Assembly: GCF_029227915.1 (NCBI RefSeq)
Contig: NC_079888.1
Location: 10,835,001-10,895,000, forward strand
Direction: 5' to 3'
Source: Hydractinia symbiolongicarpus
Taxonomy: Eukaryota > Cnidaria > Hydrozoa > Anthoathecata > Hydractiniidae
DNA: 60,000 nt
Made by a program: the position numbers and the translations under genes. This document shows positions 13,393 to 24,363 of this stretch, piece after piece (the stretch's first letter is position 1; each line of letters starts with the position of its first letter). The notes under the pieces were generated by a model, which was given only the letters and a program-made list of their open reading frames with translations, did no database searches and was not told the DNA's origin.

Positions 13393-14154
13393 ATGGAAGG
13401 GAAATGTAAGTGTTCTAACTGTAAACACTTTTTATCTTTAGACACATTTAGGATCAAGGGAAATGGTCAACGGACAAAAATGTGCATCAAATGCCTCGAT
13501 GCTAGCAGGGCGTCAAAGAAACGCAATAGGTGCCCCCATGAAAGGGCGAAATCCAAGTGTAAAGAATGCGGGGGAAGTCAAATCTGCAGCGAACATGGTA
13601 GAATAAGATCTCGCTGTAAAGACTGTGGTGGTGGTGGTATCTGCAGACCCCATGGTAGGTGAAGATCACAATGCAAAGACTGTGGAGGTGGTGGTATCTG
13701 CAGACTCCATGGTAGAATAAGATCCCGGTGTAAGCATTGTGGAGGTGGTGGTATCTTCAGTGAGCATGGTAGAATAAGATCTCGCTGTAAAGACTGTGGT
13801 GGTGGAGAAATATGCGACCATGAAAAAAGGAGAGCAATATGTCCCACCCGCAGCCCTACTGGACATATCGCTAACGTTGTAAAAAGCCGAACCCACCATG
13901 CTCTCTAGTTCTCAGGAGTACTTCGGGTGCGACATGGCTACGCTGTGGGTCCATATTGAGGTCCAGTTTGTCGAGGGTATGACCTGGTACATGTACGGAG
14001 AGTGGCATATCGACCACAAAAACCACTCAGGTATCAAGAAAATGGGGATGATCCATCGCTTGATGAGGTGGCGAAAAGACTTCACTACACCAACACTCAA
14101 CCCATGTGGGCGAGTGAAAACATGTCAAAAGGCAACCGATATGTCTTAGAATAG
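13393..14154 (+). pseudogene. HNH nuclease with zinc ribbon and CxxCGGG tandem repeats (broken)
   Basis: Three parts. First, an N-terminal zinc ribbon (CKCSNCKHF...KMCIKCLD), as in phage and giant-virus HNH proteins. Second, five tandem 19-residue repeats of the form CKxCGGGxICxxHGRxRSR (57 bp each, about 13555-13815). Third, a C-terminal HNH-type domain with HIEVQFVEGMTW, YGEWHIDHK and, after a frame change near 14045, NTQPMWASENMSKGNR. HIDH plus the late N residues match the HNH metal-site pattern. Breaks: in-frame TGA at 13660 (in an HGR repeat, probably CGA to TGA), a stop at 13906 unless the frame shifts near 13900, and another shift near 14045. The repeats resemble the Cys/His repeats of EsV-1-7 and mimivirus proteins (inference). 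No counterpart exists in element 2. Confidence 0.75.
13555..13815 (+). repeat. 57-bp tandem repeats inside the HNH gene
   Basis: Five diverged units, each coding for one C-x2-C-x5-C-x2-H knuckle followed by GRIRSR. Shared DNA blocks include GACTGTGG(T/A)GGTGGTGG and CATGGTAGAATAAGATC. One unit has lost a Cys (GGGGIFSEHGR). Confidence 0.85.
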
Positions 14155-14167
14155 ACCGTACGATAAA

Positions 14168-14199
14168 ATTTCTATTTGTCCCTGAGGGCAAATAGAAAT
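14168..14199 (+). promoter_or_regulatory. Gene-boundary hairpin H2
   Basis: Stem ATTTCTATTTG / CAAATAGAAAT extended by CCC/GGG with one bulged T, loop TGA. The outer 11 bp are identical to hairpin H1. It touches the ATG at 14200 with no gap. Confidence 0.85.
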
Positions 14200-14542
14200 A
14201 TGGAGGGAACCAAGTGCCAGAGATGCAAACGCCTTTCAACCCTAAACCCTAGACAATTTCAAGATCAAGGGAAATGGTCAAGCTACAAAGACATGCATAT
14301 GGTACCTAACTGGAAAGAAAATGTCAAAGGGGCGGCACGTACGCACCGGCAATCAGCCCCTGTACGAGCTGATGGCTATCTGTAGAGGTCACAATGAAGC
14401 TCAGTTTCCCGAGGGTTATACCTGGAAGCTCTACGAATATTTGCATATACATAACAAGATACCGTTTAAGTATACCGAGACTGGCAAGTCTCCTACGCTT
14501 GCTGAGGTTGCCAAGGCAATACACAAGGCGAGCACGTTCTAA
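14200..14542 (+). pseudogene. Second HNH cassette (degenerate paralogue)
   Basis: Starts MEGTKCQRCKRLSTLN, parallel to MEGKCKCSNCKHFLSLD of the first cassette, and includes a FQDQGKWSSYKDMH tract aligned to the first ribbon. The CxxCGGG repeats are missing. After a frame change the C-terminal part reads EAQFPEGYTWKLYEYLHIH and SPTLAEVAKAIHKAST, the HNH block with the first His retained. Together with the shared upstream hairpin this shows duplication of the whole hairpin-plus-gene unit. Confidence 0.6.
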
Positions 14543-14702
14543 CCACGACAAGTTCAGGATTAGGGGTAATAGTCGGACGAAAAGCTGCATAGGTTTCCTG
14601 GATAAGGCGAAGCGGAAGCGGCGTACCAAATGCAAGGACCATGTTATCGAACACAAGGTAGACCCCCTTGCCATTGACAAGGAAATTCAAGGGTTTAAAT
14701 AG
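14543..14702 (+). pseudogene. Third HNH-cassette fragment (zinc-ribbon part)
   Basis: The tract HDKFRIRGNSRTKSCIGFLDKAKRK aligns with LDTFRIKGNGQRTKMCIKCLDASRAS of the first cassette, with the second CxxC degraded to CIGF. It stops at 14700. No hairpin precedes it, so it was probably fused by deletion. Confidence 0.5.
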
Positions 14703-14720
14703 GATGAGAATTACTTACTT

Positions 14721-15011
14721 TTGTATACCTTATTGACGTGCAACATTATATCCCAGTACGCCGAACTCATCGGAGCACCCATCGAGAGCCTGGAGAAGGC
14801 ACTGCTCGCCAAGAGATATTGCAAGGCGTTGCGGTGTCTACAAGGAAAATTAAGATATGCACCGCTACCCCTCGAATATCAGGCCCAAAATACCAAGCTC
14901 TGCCCTGCCTGGCGGGGGTCTTTGGTGAATAATCATGGTGGTGTATTGATTTGCTCTGCATGTGCCACCATATACCCTAAAATTCACGACCGGAAGTGGT
15001 CAAACTATTGA
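14721..15011 (+). CDS. Unrecognised ORF between HNH cassettes and ATPase
   Basis: An open frame of 96 codons, in frame with the preceding fragment across the stop at 14700 (DENYLLLYTLLTCNIISQYA follows). It contains ALLAKRYCKALRCLQGKLR and a Cys pair CSAC. Its start resembles LTTHVISLYANLIG of the two-TM protein, which may mean a shuffled duplicate. It ends 5 nt before the ATPase ATG. Function unknown; it may be a relic. Confidence 0.35.
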   Translation: MYTLLTCNIISQYAELIGAPIESLEKALLAKRYCKALRCLQGKLRYAPLPLEYQAQNTKLCPAWRGSLVNNHGGVLICSACATIYPKIHDRKWSNY

Positions 15012-15016
15012 GTAAA

Positions 15017-15612
15017 ATGTTGGATGTCGTAAGAGATTCACATACAGCATTCTTCACTGGTCCGACATCATGCGAAAAAACGTAGCTTGTCCTGAACCTA
15101 CACGAAAATGAGTATAAAAAGCACTATCACAATATCATCATCCTATGCCCTACCCTGAAATGGAATAAGACATATTTAGAAGGGCATCGCTCTGGAAGGA
15201 TGATTACGTATTCCTTATAGGCCCTGGAAATGAGCTGTTTGAATGGATAGCGAAACTCTCCTCATTACTAGCAGGTGAGGACAGTCTCCTCATAGTCGAT
15301 GACTGCATAGCCGACGTGGGCCTCGATAAGCGTCGACAATCCTTACTTAAATTAGCTATTTCGGGTAGGCATAGGAAGCACAGTTTGTGGCTCCTCACGC
15401 AGTCTTATAGTGCTCTCCCCAAGAATATGAAGAGGCAAAAGAAAACCCTGTTTTTGTGGTACCCTCATGAACGCAGCGACATGAGGCTAATTGATGAGGA
15501 GACGAACATGATATCCGATTGGGATGATGTAAAAGCATGCCTGAAAAAGTCCAAGCATGCTTGCCTATACATTAGATTGGAGCACCCCCGGACTTGGAAG
15601 ATCCTTCAGTGA
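15017..15612 (+). pseudogene. Packaging-type (A32/FtsK-HerA) ATPase (broken)
   Basis: Homologue of 49472-50066. ATP-driven DNA packaging is the known role of this family in Polintons and NCLDVs. The P-loop reads GPTSCEKT, where the invariant Gly before Lys is Glu, and a TAG follows immediately (15083). The frame then continues with IIILCPT. A second frame change near 15190 precedes Walker B (LLIVDDCIAD), ISGRHRKHSLWLLTQSYSAL and the C-terminal KKSKHACLYIRLEHPR tract. Clearly dead: the P-loop is mutated and truncated. Confidence 0.85.
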
Positions 15613-15644
15613 AATCCTCTGGGATACGTTACTATAATAGAAAG

Positions 15645-16148
15645 ATGTCGTCACAAGTTATGTTCAACGCAGGAGCCATCGAGACCCTATCCAACAATCA
15701 AAATCAACCTATGTTCAAACGTGCCGATATTGGTAGGTTGTTGGGGCTCGTTGATATTCGTCACATGTTTTCAGATATTGAGACCACGCCACGTGCCGAT
15801 CTTATAGGGGAAGGGGTTGGGAATCCACCACTAAAAGGAGACCAAAATAGGTATGACGCTTTTGTGACATTAGACGACGCATTAGAGATGCGTAGGTCAA
15901 AAAAAGCCTAAGGCCTAATCAAATGGTTAGCCTGGGCAGGTGTGAAAAAATTACAAGACGAACTTGAGAAGCAGCGCCAAGTCCTTGAGGACAGAGATAT
16001 GGTCCTGGTGAATGATGAAATTGAGGATAGGGACAACCAGCTCATAGTATTGGGGGATGAAATTGAGGACAGGGATCGACAACTTACAGCACAGGCTCAG
16101 GAAAAGGCAAGGCTTCGGGAAAGGAATATACCCAATGCTCTTTCATAA
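15645..16148 (+). pseudogene. MSV199-domain protein with coiled coil (one internal stop, truncated)
   Basis: Starts MSSQVMFNAGAIETLSNNQN; PMFKRADIGRLLGLVDIRHM matches the MSV199 (Bro-like) DNA-binding domain of insect and algal large DNA viruses. An in-frame TAA at 15909 is followed, in the same frame, by GLIKWLAWAGVKKLQDELEK and a Glu/Asp-rich coiled coil with a repeated DxEIEDRDxQL unit. The DUF3627-like C-terminus seen in copy 2 is absent; the frame ends RERNIPNALS. Role in related viruses is unclear, possibly regulatory. Confidence 0.7.
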
Positions 16149-16179
16149 ACGCAAAAGTGTAAGCTAAATGTAAATAGGT

Positions 16180-16208
16180 CTGTAGATCCTTTCCCCGGGG
16201 ATTTACAG
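16180..16208 (+). terminator. Gene-boundary hairpin H3, 3' of MSV199 gene
   Basis: Stem CTGTAGATCC / GGATTTACAG (10 bp), 31 nt after the stop of the MSV199 gene. The one imperfect pair (G16185/T16203) is G-U in the sense RNA. No gene follows on this strand, so it marks a 3' end. Confidence 0.65.
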
Positions 16209-18116
16209 ATAGGTAATATTCGAATGTTGTCAGTCCCTGAAATCATACGCACTCGGATATGTGCTCCTGTTAAGTAGGTAGACGACAGTTGTCTGTTGTC
16301 TAAAAATCGATGTTTACAGTATGAGATATACTTGAACGTCAAAGGATTCTACCTCGTCCCAATGCAAATTTATGTTTAGCACATACTTTTCGATTGCGAG
16401 TGTCCCTAAGAACTTTGACTTTGTTGGAACTTTTAAACAGTAGATTTTATATATAACATCCCACTGCTCATTTTAAAAACTTTTAAGAACACAAGGAGAT
16501 CCTTAACTTTCCCATGCTGCTTTTAATTGTGATAAAATTGCTAAAAACAAAAGAATGAAACAATACCTAATCTAAGAATAGTCCAAGTTTGTTGTATAAT
16601 AATTCTTCTTTTTTGTTGACCAATACAACATATATAATTTTGTTTTAGGAATAGATATATTGATGTCAGCCATGATGAATATTCTTCTGACAATGAAAAT
16701 CACCATCAATTAAAGAACACAGGAGATTCATTATGAATCCCTATATCTATATATCAAATGGATAAATATGATATCAATATAACTTGTACTGATAAAAATG
16801 ATTTTTCACGTAAAATGATACAGATCGAAACAAGAATTGCATGTTAAAGGAGGTTCTGCTACAGACTGCAAACCAATGAAAATGTCATGTCAACTTATGC
16901 ATATGAGTAGAATTTGTGTATATGTTGCTTTTTATATGAGAATCTTCAGAATTGACCTAGTTACTAATACTTTTTTAAAGATTTCAAATTATTAAAATAC
17001 TTTTAAACATAGTTGACAGGGGCATGTGAGGGTAAATAATATGCAGACATGTTAAATGTTTTGATGTTATTTTTCTGATTTCTAACTCTTTTCTGGCTTA
17101 ATAAACTACTTAACTTTTGTGGAAATTTTTTAACAATAAAATTAATGCTTAATAGAAATTGGTGCAAAACTACACCAGTAACCTTAATATTAAACTATAT
17201 TAACTTCATAAAGGGGTAACTACTATATACTTTTTGTAGTCGTTTATTATGCGTTGCTATCTTACACATGCTGCTTTTGTTTTTGCATTTGCATGTCGTT
17301 AACTCAGGCTGTAATTTTCCAAACAATAATTCTACGTTGCACTGCTGTTGACTATCTATTCCTAAAATTGTCTTGTAATGTAATTTTTTGTTGTATTATT
17401 AGCTATTAGACTTATTGAATATTTTGAAATAAAGTAACTCCCGAAATTTGTAACTTGGCGATTACTTATACTCGTATTAAATGCGTAAAACGTAAAAAAG
17501 ATGCTTAGATAATACCAATGCGGTATGTCATTCAAAGGAACTATGGCAACGCTAACCCTGTTTCGAGTCTAATTTACCAAACGGAGTTTTCCATCCGCAT
17601 GTTTTAGCGAGGATACCAGTGTTAAACTACGGAGGTTACTTTTATTTATTGGGCTATAAAGACACTTTCGTTTCTAATCTAGGAAGGATTTTTAATAACT
17701 AAAAGCCTCACTTTTGGAACAATTTTAGCTCCTTTTATAATAAAAAACAAAACGCCCGCTTTACCTTGTACAACACCACAACCCTTGGTATTACTTTGCC
17801 AAAAAATCTGTCAAATTTGCCTAACCAGAAAAAAATCCTAGATCCGCCCCTGACTATCATACACCTTTCGCTCCTCCACGTATGCCAAACAGCACGCATC
17901 TCCACAAAAATAGCCCTCGTACACATACTTACCACCAACGCTCGCAGCCATGTTTTCCTTCACATGAAAAATGCCAGATTTCGTCGTATGTTTTGTACTC
18001 ACCTGTGGAGGGTTGTATCTCATAGGGCACCTGACTTTGTCGCATAGTTCTACAGAGCACCAGTAGCAGAGTACCATTTTATATACATTCCAATAAGGTC
18101 CGAAGATTGCCAAGAT
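16209..18116. other. Gene-free right arm of element 1
   Basis: About 1.9 kb of AT-rich DNA with no convincing ORF. This is where the integrase and its partner gene would be expected by comparison with element 2. Either these genes decayed beyond recognition or the segment was replaced. Short open stretches at 16210-16342 and 17735-17938 show no known motif. Confidence 0.5.
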
Positions 18117-18402
18117 TTACTGCGCATGCGTTGATTATTAGCATACTGCAGAGGGAATTCCCCTTTCTACTCATTTTTGCATGATTTGATGTGCGTAGAC
18201 TATTACTAGGGAATTGTGCTAGAAAATTTTTGACTCATTTTTGTATGATTTTTGATGACGTCAATGCTTATCCATGCGTAGCAGTGACTATTAGGGACTA
18301 GGCATGGCTATGCACGGCATGGTACTGGATTTGTTGTGCTTGACTGTTGCGTGCGCGTGCGCGTATGCGCGACTGTGCTAGAACATACATATTTCTATCT
18401 CT
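18117..18402 (-). repeat. Right terminal inverted repeat of element 1
   Basis: Reverse complement of 8368-8622, with an extra internal segment: the TGCAAAAATGAGT block is doubled. Contains TGACGTCA at 18256-18263 and GCGCGTGCGCGTATGCGCGAC close to the tip, where purines and pyrimidines alternate. Confidence 0.9.
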
Positions 18403-20347
18403 CCTTTTCTGAAAAAAAAATGCAATTTAGTAATTCACCCCTTTGTCAAATTGCTTAAATATACACTTTCCTAAAACTTGTCAACAAAATTCATTGTAGA
18501 ACTTTACGTAAATGTGTTATAAACCATGTATGAGTACTGTGGACAAATTTCAAGCCTCTGGTGATACCCCAGAAAAAGTGCTAACTGAAGCAAAATACAA
18601 TGTTAGAAAAACCACGAGCTGAATACTGATTGAATTAGCCTTGTAACGAGAAAGAAACCCTCATAATATATTATCGAGAGTGTTGTATTTAGGATGCACC
18701 TATCAATGTTACAACCTCGTTCCCAGAGCATCTTTTCTTTTCGATTAATTTGATAGCGGGCAAAAGTTGGCTACTCTGTAATAACGTCCCAGGGGCCAAG
18801 AAATCCTGGGGACGAGGATGTCAATTTTGCAGTAAGCGACCATACCGTATTCCATATGCATGTTTCAATACTGTTCTCGAATAATTTGATAGATCTCATG
18901 TTGATTTTCACTACTTATGGAGGTTAAAAAGTCGTTTTCAAAGGTCGCTGCATTTAATGTGCGGCTATATTTTAGCCCGTGGAAAGTCCACGGGCTGGTC
19001 CTTCTAATATATTCTAACCCTCTTATTACCCTTTGTTATGCACATCCCAGTCACCGTTGTTTTGCGAATCCCATAAGGTTCGGGTACCATTTTGAAAAAA
19101 ATTAGCTGTAAAAATTCTACGAGTTCACCAGTATTTATTTTTATTTCTAAATTATCACTTGCGTACATATCCTAGGCATCGCTTATTCGTGCATACTTGG
19201 CATAAAGTAATGATTCGACTGCCATTTTAAAAATCCAACTTTTTCTTGTGGCACTAGCAAAGCAACATAAAAAAAAACTGTATCAATCAAAGGTGGCAAT
19301 TACAACTGCGAGCATCTTCAACATCCGATATCAAGTAATAGTTTTGAAATTTGCAGGGTAACAGAGATATTGTTTTAGAATGCGAGGTAGTTGAAAACTG
19401 CATCCTCGTTAAACAACTTTCACATGACCATTAACATTAGTGCTTGCATTACTCCTCACAATTTATAGCTCGGGCCCATGCAAGATAACCACAAAATGAT
19501 ATTTTCTTATTCTGATAAGCACTTTTCTCCTCAATCATTGATTTGGTTTCGTTTTCAGTTAAGAAGGGCAACAAGAGAAACCTGTATTATTTTGCATCTT
19601 AATGCCTCTATTTTTATCAAAAAAAAACAAACAATTTTTCTCTCCTGTCTATTCGTAGAAGCGAAATCGATATATTGGGCATGTCTTATGAGAACATAGC
19701 TACAACATTTCAAAGATGTGGAAATTCAACTAACAAATATTACCTTTAATTTTAAATATCTATTAATAAAAATGGGTATCTTTATTATGCTATATGATGT
19801 TTAAAGTTAATAGAAGATTAAACAAAATATTTCAAAAATCATGGAAAAGGCAAAGCAAAATACTCTGAGAACGAGGTTGGGTTTTCGAGGTTCTTCTGAT
19901 TATCATATTATGAAGGATTTTTAGAAGGTGACTCATTGTCATTTCATTATACAAAGCTGTTTTTGCAAAATATAAAAATCAATAATATACATTTGTAAGA
20001 CACAAAAATAAACCTGTATTTAAATTTTTTAAGTACAAAACAGTAAGATAATAGAGATTAAAGGTATTATAATTAAGGCAAATTTCTACTTAACGAGCTA
20101 TTAAACTCATAAAAACTTATATAATTAGGAATTTTTGTAGATTTCCTAATCCAATGGATGGAAACAAGTGAAGTGGGAAGAATTGAAATCTCAAGAATTC
20201 TAAATGTAACTATAAGGAACAATTAAAATTTTTTCTCTTATTTTGAAGTGACTCATCAATTGCAAAACGAGATTCGCTAAAAGGTCAAATTACGCTCTAC
20301 ATAAAAAACCTCAATCCAGTGAATAGTGTACGCAAAGTCAAAGTATT
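18403..20347. other. Non-coding interval
   Basis: CCTTT target duplication at 18403-18407, then no supported gene. A fragment of the CCCGTGG MITE family (AGCCCGTGGAAAGTCCACGG) lies at 18974-19006. Confidence 0.6.
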
Positions 20348-21791
20348 TTAAACTGTCATAAAAGAAAGTAAAAAGGGTAGGACAACGAAAACAAAAGCCT
20401 GCCTAATATGACCTGCACTACTGCAATCTTTCTCCGCAGGGCATGTTTTGCATTTTTCGCATTCAGGGCATTTAGGTTTGTCAATTCGTTCTCCTTTCAT
20501 GTTAAATTTCTTGAAAAAGTATTCTTTTTGAGGCTTGGCTTCTGATTTGCACTCATCCGGCAAATCAAAATGGCGGGCAGCAGGGATACTGTCGTTTCGT
20601 GGATACAGATAATACTCGCTGAAGGAGGCACCTCCAATGTTTTGAACAGTGAAAAGTTTCGCGTAGGTACCTAAAAAGATAGAAATCCCATAAAAGCAAA
20701 AAACATATTGTCCCCTACATAATTACGCACACGCTACAAAAGACATCACGTTTTTCATTGTACAGAAATGCAAGAAGGTAATAAGCGGTGAAAATGTGAT
20801 TACATTTGTTTAGAACCTCAGAAGCGACAACCGAATGCAAAATTTGCTAGTACAACAAAGAAAAAACTTTATCAATGTCGCTTACCGTCTCTTTCGTCAA
20901 TCACTGCAACACAACTTAACGGGCCAACACCATCTAGGGCGGTGCCCATGTAGAGTTCAGCTTTAAATGTTTCGTTCTTCTCATATAATTCAAACCTTCC
21001 CATGGATTTCAGATAATTATGATCGTAACCTTGAATCTCCATTGTATAGTTAAAATCTACGAAGAGAATCCGAATCGATTACATTTCTTAGGAAAAACGA
21101 AATTGTAGTTTCGGCTAGACGGGGAAGATTTTAGTTTCTTTCCCCAGACTAATGGAGGTCATGAGGTAAAAAAAGAAATATCAATTATTTAAAAAGTAAT
21201 CATCAAAGCTCATTAATTATGACGATTTAGGCATTGATTTTTTAAATTAATCAATCTTTCCCCGGTAAGATATTACATTTGTACTTTTAACTTGTGAAAA
21301 TGTTGAGTTAGTGACAGGTATATTTTTCAGCTGTTGCATCTCGGAAAGGAAAAATGCAAATGGGGTCATGGGTATTTAAATGCGCTGGCTTGAGCTCTGC
21401 AAACTAGTCATCAAGCTATAAATACAACATGACATGTAGCAAAATACACAAAACAAAGTTGATTTAGCTTACCCACAAATTCCACACATTTGTATCCTTT
21501 GCTTTGATTAGTAGCATCTTTCGGGACAAGTTCGTATGCGTTTGTTTTAAAAAACCAAAAATGCGCCTGTAAATCCTGGCCTCGTTTTCCAATACCAAGA
21601 GCTAATTTTTGTTGAGGATCATCTTGATACCAGTACGAGTGAAATGACAGACCATCTCTTGCCCAGCCTTTAAACCTGTAAACACCTTCGCTGCTTTGAT
21701 TAAGGAAGGGAGTTATTTTACCATGGATGACGGTATTTGCTGAGATGATTTGCAGTAAACACGTGCTCAAAATATATAAGAACATCTTCAT
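20348..21791 (-). CDS. Secreted, probably GPI-anchored protein (3 exons)
   Basis: Exons 21473-21791, 20886-21056 and 20348-20670 join in phase (319, 171 and 323 nt) into a complete 270-residue ORF with GT/AG borders. It starts with a signal peptide (MKMFLYILSTCLLQIISANT) and ends with a hydrophobic tail (AFVFVVLPFLLSFMTV) preceded by a small-residue site (CSSAGH), the layout of a GPI-anchored protein. The extracellular part has several N-x-S/T sites (NQSS, NQS, NYT, NET, NDS), Cys at VSCV-like LSCV and LPDEC, and a Cys cluster CPECEKCKTCP before the anchor. The DFNYTMEIQG and F-x-LPDEC pattern is reminiscent of ependymin/LolA-like secreted proteins, but I am not sure. No breaks seen. Confidence 0.8.
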
Positions 21792-22966
21792 TGGTTTTCG
21801 TACAACTCTGACCGCCCGTCTTCGACTTGTTGATCAGAAATAAATCTTTGACCCGTGCAAAAAAAGTTGTTTAAAAACTCTCCATCGCAGAGTAAATATC
21901 TTGGTAATTAAAAAGAATAAAATCATCAATTATTCCTTCTAATTTCTAACCCTTCTTAATGGTTGACACAAATAGAACAATAATCTTTCTGTTTATACAG
22001 CTTCTTTGCAACCAATCACAATATGTGGTATTTACTTTTGATAACATCGGTGCAGAATTTAAACCTTGTTGATTTAGCAACAACAAAAAAGAACTTAAGT
22101 TTACATAAAATAAACTCACAAAAGAATGTTTTATTGACTACTTTTAACCCTTCGTGTTTGTTTGTCAAACTTGCCACCAGGCCTTACCAATACGTAAGGC
22201 TTTTTGTGTATATGCAACGGTCGTTCATTTCAAAAATGAAACAAAGAAACAAAAAAGAAGTTCTGGGAACGAGATTGTGCTTGTGTGAACATAAATTTTG
22301 ACATTGTGCTGCAAATATACAATCACTATGCATCAAAATCTCTTTTTTTGTGTTTCCTCAGGCTTTCATGCGACTGTGCAGGTTTCGAAATGTAAGGCAT
22401 CTTGGAATGACACCAAAAATTACAGTGTTTTGATTTTATGATTTTCTTAGTAAGGTGTGAGTAAGGGAAAGCAGTGCTATGTATTAAAATTGTGTAACTA
22501 AAATTGAATGGTGGTCAATGCATTGACTTAGTTATATTCCAAAAGCATATAAAATTATCTAGACAACGATCTAAATATTATTTAAAAAAAATAATTTTAG
22601 ATCATAAAAAAAACGCCCTAAAATGACCCCCTTGTATAGAAAATTTGTTCCATTTACAAAAGTAAAAGATTTTCATACATTCTGTTTGCAATTTTTGTAT
22701 TCACTATACATATATCTCGGGAGCATTTTTGAATTATGCTTTGAATGTTTTAACTTTTAAAGATATTTCCAATCAAAGTTAAGTACTAAATTATTCCCTT
22801 CGTTTCATCACAAAAACCATCATAACTCGAGTTAGGTTTACATTCACACTTAATTCAAAAAGTACCCGAGATGTATCATTCCTTTACAAAACAAAGTCAC
22901 CCTCCTCCTCAAAGCTTTTATTGTTTTGTAAATGGAGATTAAAACGTATGGCATACTCTTAGCCAG
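21792..22966. other. Non-coding upstream region
   Basis: Upstream of the secreted-protein gene; AT-rich with no supported ORF. It presumably holds that gene's promoter; no clear motif was picked out. Confidence 0.4.
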
Positions 22967-23040
22967 GAGACCCAGCGTAATTTTTTTTACCACCGGGAAA
23001 TCGGAGTAGTTAAGGTGGGAAAAATATTACGCTGGGTCTC
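22967..23040. repeat. 74-bp foldback MITE
   Basis: Perfect 15-bp terminal inverted repeats, GAGACCCAGCGTAAT (22967-22981) and ATTACGCTGGGTCTC (23026-23040), continued by an imperfect match (TTTTTTACCACC against GGTGGGAAAAA). Confidence 0.8.
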
Positions 23041-24363
23041 AAACGATTTTTCTGCGACCAAAATCTGGCCGCGCTTTTTGATTAGCTAATTCTATTTTTC
23101 TTTGCTCACGTGGTTCCATGTCGGGGAAAGCCCTTTTCATCCGAATATTCCAGCGAGTGGTTTCACTCACCCAAAGAAACATTAGTAAACTATAAAGTTT
23201 TTACCACAGTAAGATGTGACCAAGCTTGGTAAATAACTCACAGATAAATTAAAATGGCCTCCGAAGCGATTAGTCACATTGTCCAATTTAAACTCGGGTT
23301 TTCCGCTGAGTCATTCGTTCGCGTCTAAGCTTTAGTTTGAGAGAAACTCATTTTATCAACTCGAAGAAGAGTTAAGTTAACTAGGCTAGGCAACTCTCTG
23401 AAAAAGTTAACTCTGTGAAAAAGAGTTTTTTTAAAAGTTCATTATTTTCTGTATAATTCATTCGTCGCCATAGTAACGAATGTATTTCTAACACTTTCTG
23501 TATGATGCGCACATGTCTACTTACTTCCACACTTTGATCATAACGAAACAACATGAGTAAGATTACAAATAATATGAAGAAAGGACACATAAAAGTAAAA
23601 AAATGAAAAAAATATAAAAAGTTCCGCATAAATATAACTATTGCTTTTTTTAAAAATCTTTTATGACGGTAATTTCATTATCGTAAAAGTTCGCTCGTCT
23701 GAAGGTGAGTAAAAATTATTCTCAAGATGACATTTTATGAACATTCAGAAATGTGTTTTTGTGAGTACAATAAGTTATGTGTGTTGTGAATGTAAAGAAG
23801 GTTTTTTAGAATAAAGACATTCTTTCAGATTTGTTCATTTTTTTTCTTCTTTTCTATCAAAAAGCTCGTATTCGATTCTATACGAATGCGTAAAAAAAAT
23901 TTTTTGAAAAAAATGAGATTTTTTCCCTTACACCTTAAGGTTACCGTAAATGAAAAAACTCACTTGATGAGTAGTGTCATAAAAACACTTATAATTTATC
24001 AATACTTTTATATTTTATCTTATTTTTTTTTGTTTCTGAATGCTTGATGAAAGACGTATTTGATGGTGTTATTTTCGTGATTTTCCAAAAAGAAAATATA
24101 ATTAAATAAACACAAACTTAGGAATACCAAAACAACAATTATAAGAATATAAATATATACAAAAATACGCTACAAATGAAAAACATCACAAATTGTTTAT
24201 TATTTACGCTGCTCCTCGTCCCCTACGCCCCCTTGAAAGAGTACTACGCCCTCTTGTTCTGCAAGCTGTTTGTCCTCGTGGAGTATTCATATCTCCATGG
24301 AAATGCTGTGAGTGATATTGTACCCCTTCCTTGTGTTTGAATGCATCCTGCTTTTTGCAACTT
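23041..24363. other. Non-coding interval
   Basis: AT-rich sequence with no gene supported. Confidence 0.4.

Larger units (their letters stand above)
8368..18402 (+). mobile_element. Polinton/Maverick-like element 1, both termini present, decayed
   Basis: Terminal inverted repeats start AGAGATAGA at 8368 and, inverted, end at 18402. The element is 10,035 bp and flanked on both sides by CCTTT (8363-8367 and 18403-18407), a probable target-site duplication; a 6-bp duplication, usual for Polintons, is possible with one shifted base. Inside, on the plus strand, are remnants of a family-B DNA polymerase, a two-TM protein, a short conserved protein, three HNH/zinc cassettes, an ATPase and an MSV199-domain protein. 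No integrase, capsid or protease gene is seen. Almost every ORF is broken, so this is a fossil. It shares genes and terminal bases with the element at 47075-55831. Confidence 0.9.

Noticed and set aside
13578-13899. Minus-strand ORFs rich in Pro/Ser and Thr repeats
   Set aside because: Shadows of the 57-bp repeats of the HNH gene on the opposite strand.
13358-14199. CRISPR-like array (repeat ATTTCTATTTG twice)
   Set aside because: Only two palindromic sites 800 bp apart, each at a gene start; no repeat-spacer pattern, and the DNA is eukaryotic.
16097-16342. Minus-strand ORF after the MSV199 gene as a capsid remnant
   Set aside because: Overlaps the coding strand of MSV199 and the hairpin; no motif recognised.
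17735-17938. ORF with RGGSRIFFWLG tract
   Set aside because: Looks like a chance reading of a common dispersed repeat; no family support.
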